NCBI GenBank assembly: GCA_017455945.1
Contig: JAFTLM010000190.1
Location: forward strand, 1-6,743
Origin: Clostridia bacterium
GTDB taxonomy: Bacteria > Bacillota > Clostridia > Oscillospirales > CAG-272
DNA: 6,743 nt
Reading direction: 5' to 3'
Below the pieces are notes generated by a model that was not told the origin of the DNA, searched no databases, and saw nothing but the letters and a program-made list of their open reading frames with translations. The number at the start of each line of letters is the position of its first letter. The stretch's first letter is position 1. This document shows, piece after piece, positions 6,473 to 6,743 of this stretch. The position numbers and the translations under genes are program-made.

Positions 6473-6490
6473 TTGTTGACAAATCAACAA
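6473..6490. promoter_or_regulatory. 18-base palindrome over the marR -35 box, likely MarR operator
   Basis: TTGTTGACAAATCAACAA has perfect seven-base arms (6473-6479 and 6484-6490) around CAAA. The size and the TTG...CAA form suit MarR dimers, which bind 16-20-base palindromes. It contains the whole -35 hexamer of the promoter of the adjacent MarR gene, so negative autoregulation is the simplest reading. I see no second copy of this palindrome at the alpha-galactosidase promoter. Confidence 0.7.
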
Positions 6491-6504
6491 GAATGTGGTA
6501 AAAT
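6476..6504 (+). promoter_or_regulatory. Strong sigma-A promoter of the MarR-family gene
   Basis: A consensus TTGACA (6476-6481) and TAAAAT (6499-6504, 5 of 6) are separated by exactly 17 bases. TG at 6496-6497 gives an extended -10. Transcription would start near 6511, with a leader of about 24 bases that carries the ribosome site GGGAGG (6524-6529), five bases before the ATG. Confidence 0.85.
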
Positions 6505-6534
6505 ATAGTTGAGTATATCTTCAGGGAGGTAATA

Positions 6535-6743
6535 ATGCAAGACAGATTTAAGACCTTTACAGTGCTTATTGATAAACTCAAAAGATGTGTTCGCAAAATA
6601 AAAAACGAAGAAGTAGCGGAATACGGTTTGAAGAGCCCGCACGTGTCTTGTCTGTACTATTTGTATATCAGCAAGGAACCTCTCACCGCAAAGGAGATAG
6701 AGGAGATTTGCGAGGAGGACAAGGCGTCGGTTTCCCGTTCGAT
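6535..6743 (+). CDS. MarR-family transcriptional regulator, N-terminal part only
   Basis: The reading frame starts with ATG at 6535 after a strong GGGAGG site and stays open to the window edge, giving 69 complete codons. MarR proteins are dimeric winged-helix regulators, mostly repressors, released by small ligands. Residues about 3-30 (FKTFTVLIDKLKRCVRKIK) form the first dimerisation helix, followed by YGLKSPHVSCLYYLY (30-44), a stretch I associate with a MarR group in clostridia. The start of the DNA-binding helix-turn-helix is LTAKEIEEICEEDKASVSRS (50-69). The recognition helix and wing lie beyond the edge. It is transcribed away from the alpha-galactosidase operon from a promoter overlapped by an 18-base palindrome, its probable own operator. 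Whether it senses a sugar or controls an unrelated plus-strand operon cannot be seen. Confidence 0.88.
   Translation, partial: MQDRFKTFTVLIDKLKRCVRKIKNEEVAEYGLKSPHVSCLYYLYISKEPLTAKEIEEICEEDKASVSRS

Noticed and set aside
6317..6534. Catabolite-repression (cre) site in the divergent intergenic region
   Set aside because: No stretch on either strand fits the CcpA consensus well; the nearest candidates lack the central CG with symmetric arms.
6360..6596. Minus-strand 78-codon frame overlapping the MarR start
   Set aside because: It crosses both promoters and the MarR coding start, has no domain and no ribosome site, and its composition is that of translated AT-rich intergenic DNA.

Overview
The window looks like a chromosomal piece of a low- to mid-GC Firmicute, most likely a gut clostridium (Oscillospirales/Ruminococcaceae-like). 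This is inferred from purine-rich Shine-Dalgarno sites, sigma-A type promoters with extended -10 elements, a neighbouring walJ (yycJ) and rlmH pair, a clostridial-type galactokinase motif, and a MarR protein of a type common in clostridia. No taxonomic search was possible.

Layout, left to right. Bases 1-180 are non-coding and rich in inverted repeats, and resemble a dispersed intergenic repeat. A strong intrinsic terminator at 191-224 closes a six-gene minus-strand operon that fills 229-6316. In transcription order the operon encodes a GH36 alpha-galactosidase, a galactokinase, a small three-helix membrane protein of unknown function, a WalJ/YycJ metallo-beta-lactamase-fold protein, the 23S rRNA methyltransferase RlmH, and a ten-helix EamA (DMT) transporter. 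Gene gaps are 18, 1, -4, -13 and 8 bases, so one transcript with translational coupling is likely. The intergenic region 6317-6534 holds two divergent promoters, several inverted repeats and a repeated 9-base word. A MarR-family regulator starts at 6535 on the plus strand and runs off the right edge.

How the genes work together: the alpha-galactosidase releases galactose from raffinose- or melibiose-type sugars inside the cell, and galactokinase phosphorylates it to galactose-1-phosphate. No sugar transporter, galT or galE is in the window, so the rest of the Leloir pathway must lie elsewhere. The three downstream known genes (walJ, rlmH, eamA) have no obvious metabolic link and appear to share the transcript with the sugar genes. 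The MarR protein probably represses itself through an 18-base palindrome over its -35 box; whether it also controls the sugar operon is open.

I see no phage, CRISPR, toxin, defence or biosynthetic system here, and no tRNA or rRNA. Most genes are ordinary. The points worth a second look are the operon composition, the regulatory sequences at 6352-6520, the unknown membrane protein, the altered galactokinase sugar-binding motif and the left-end repeat.
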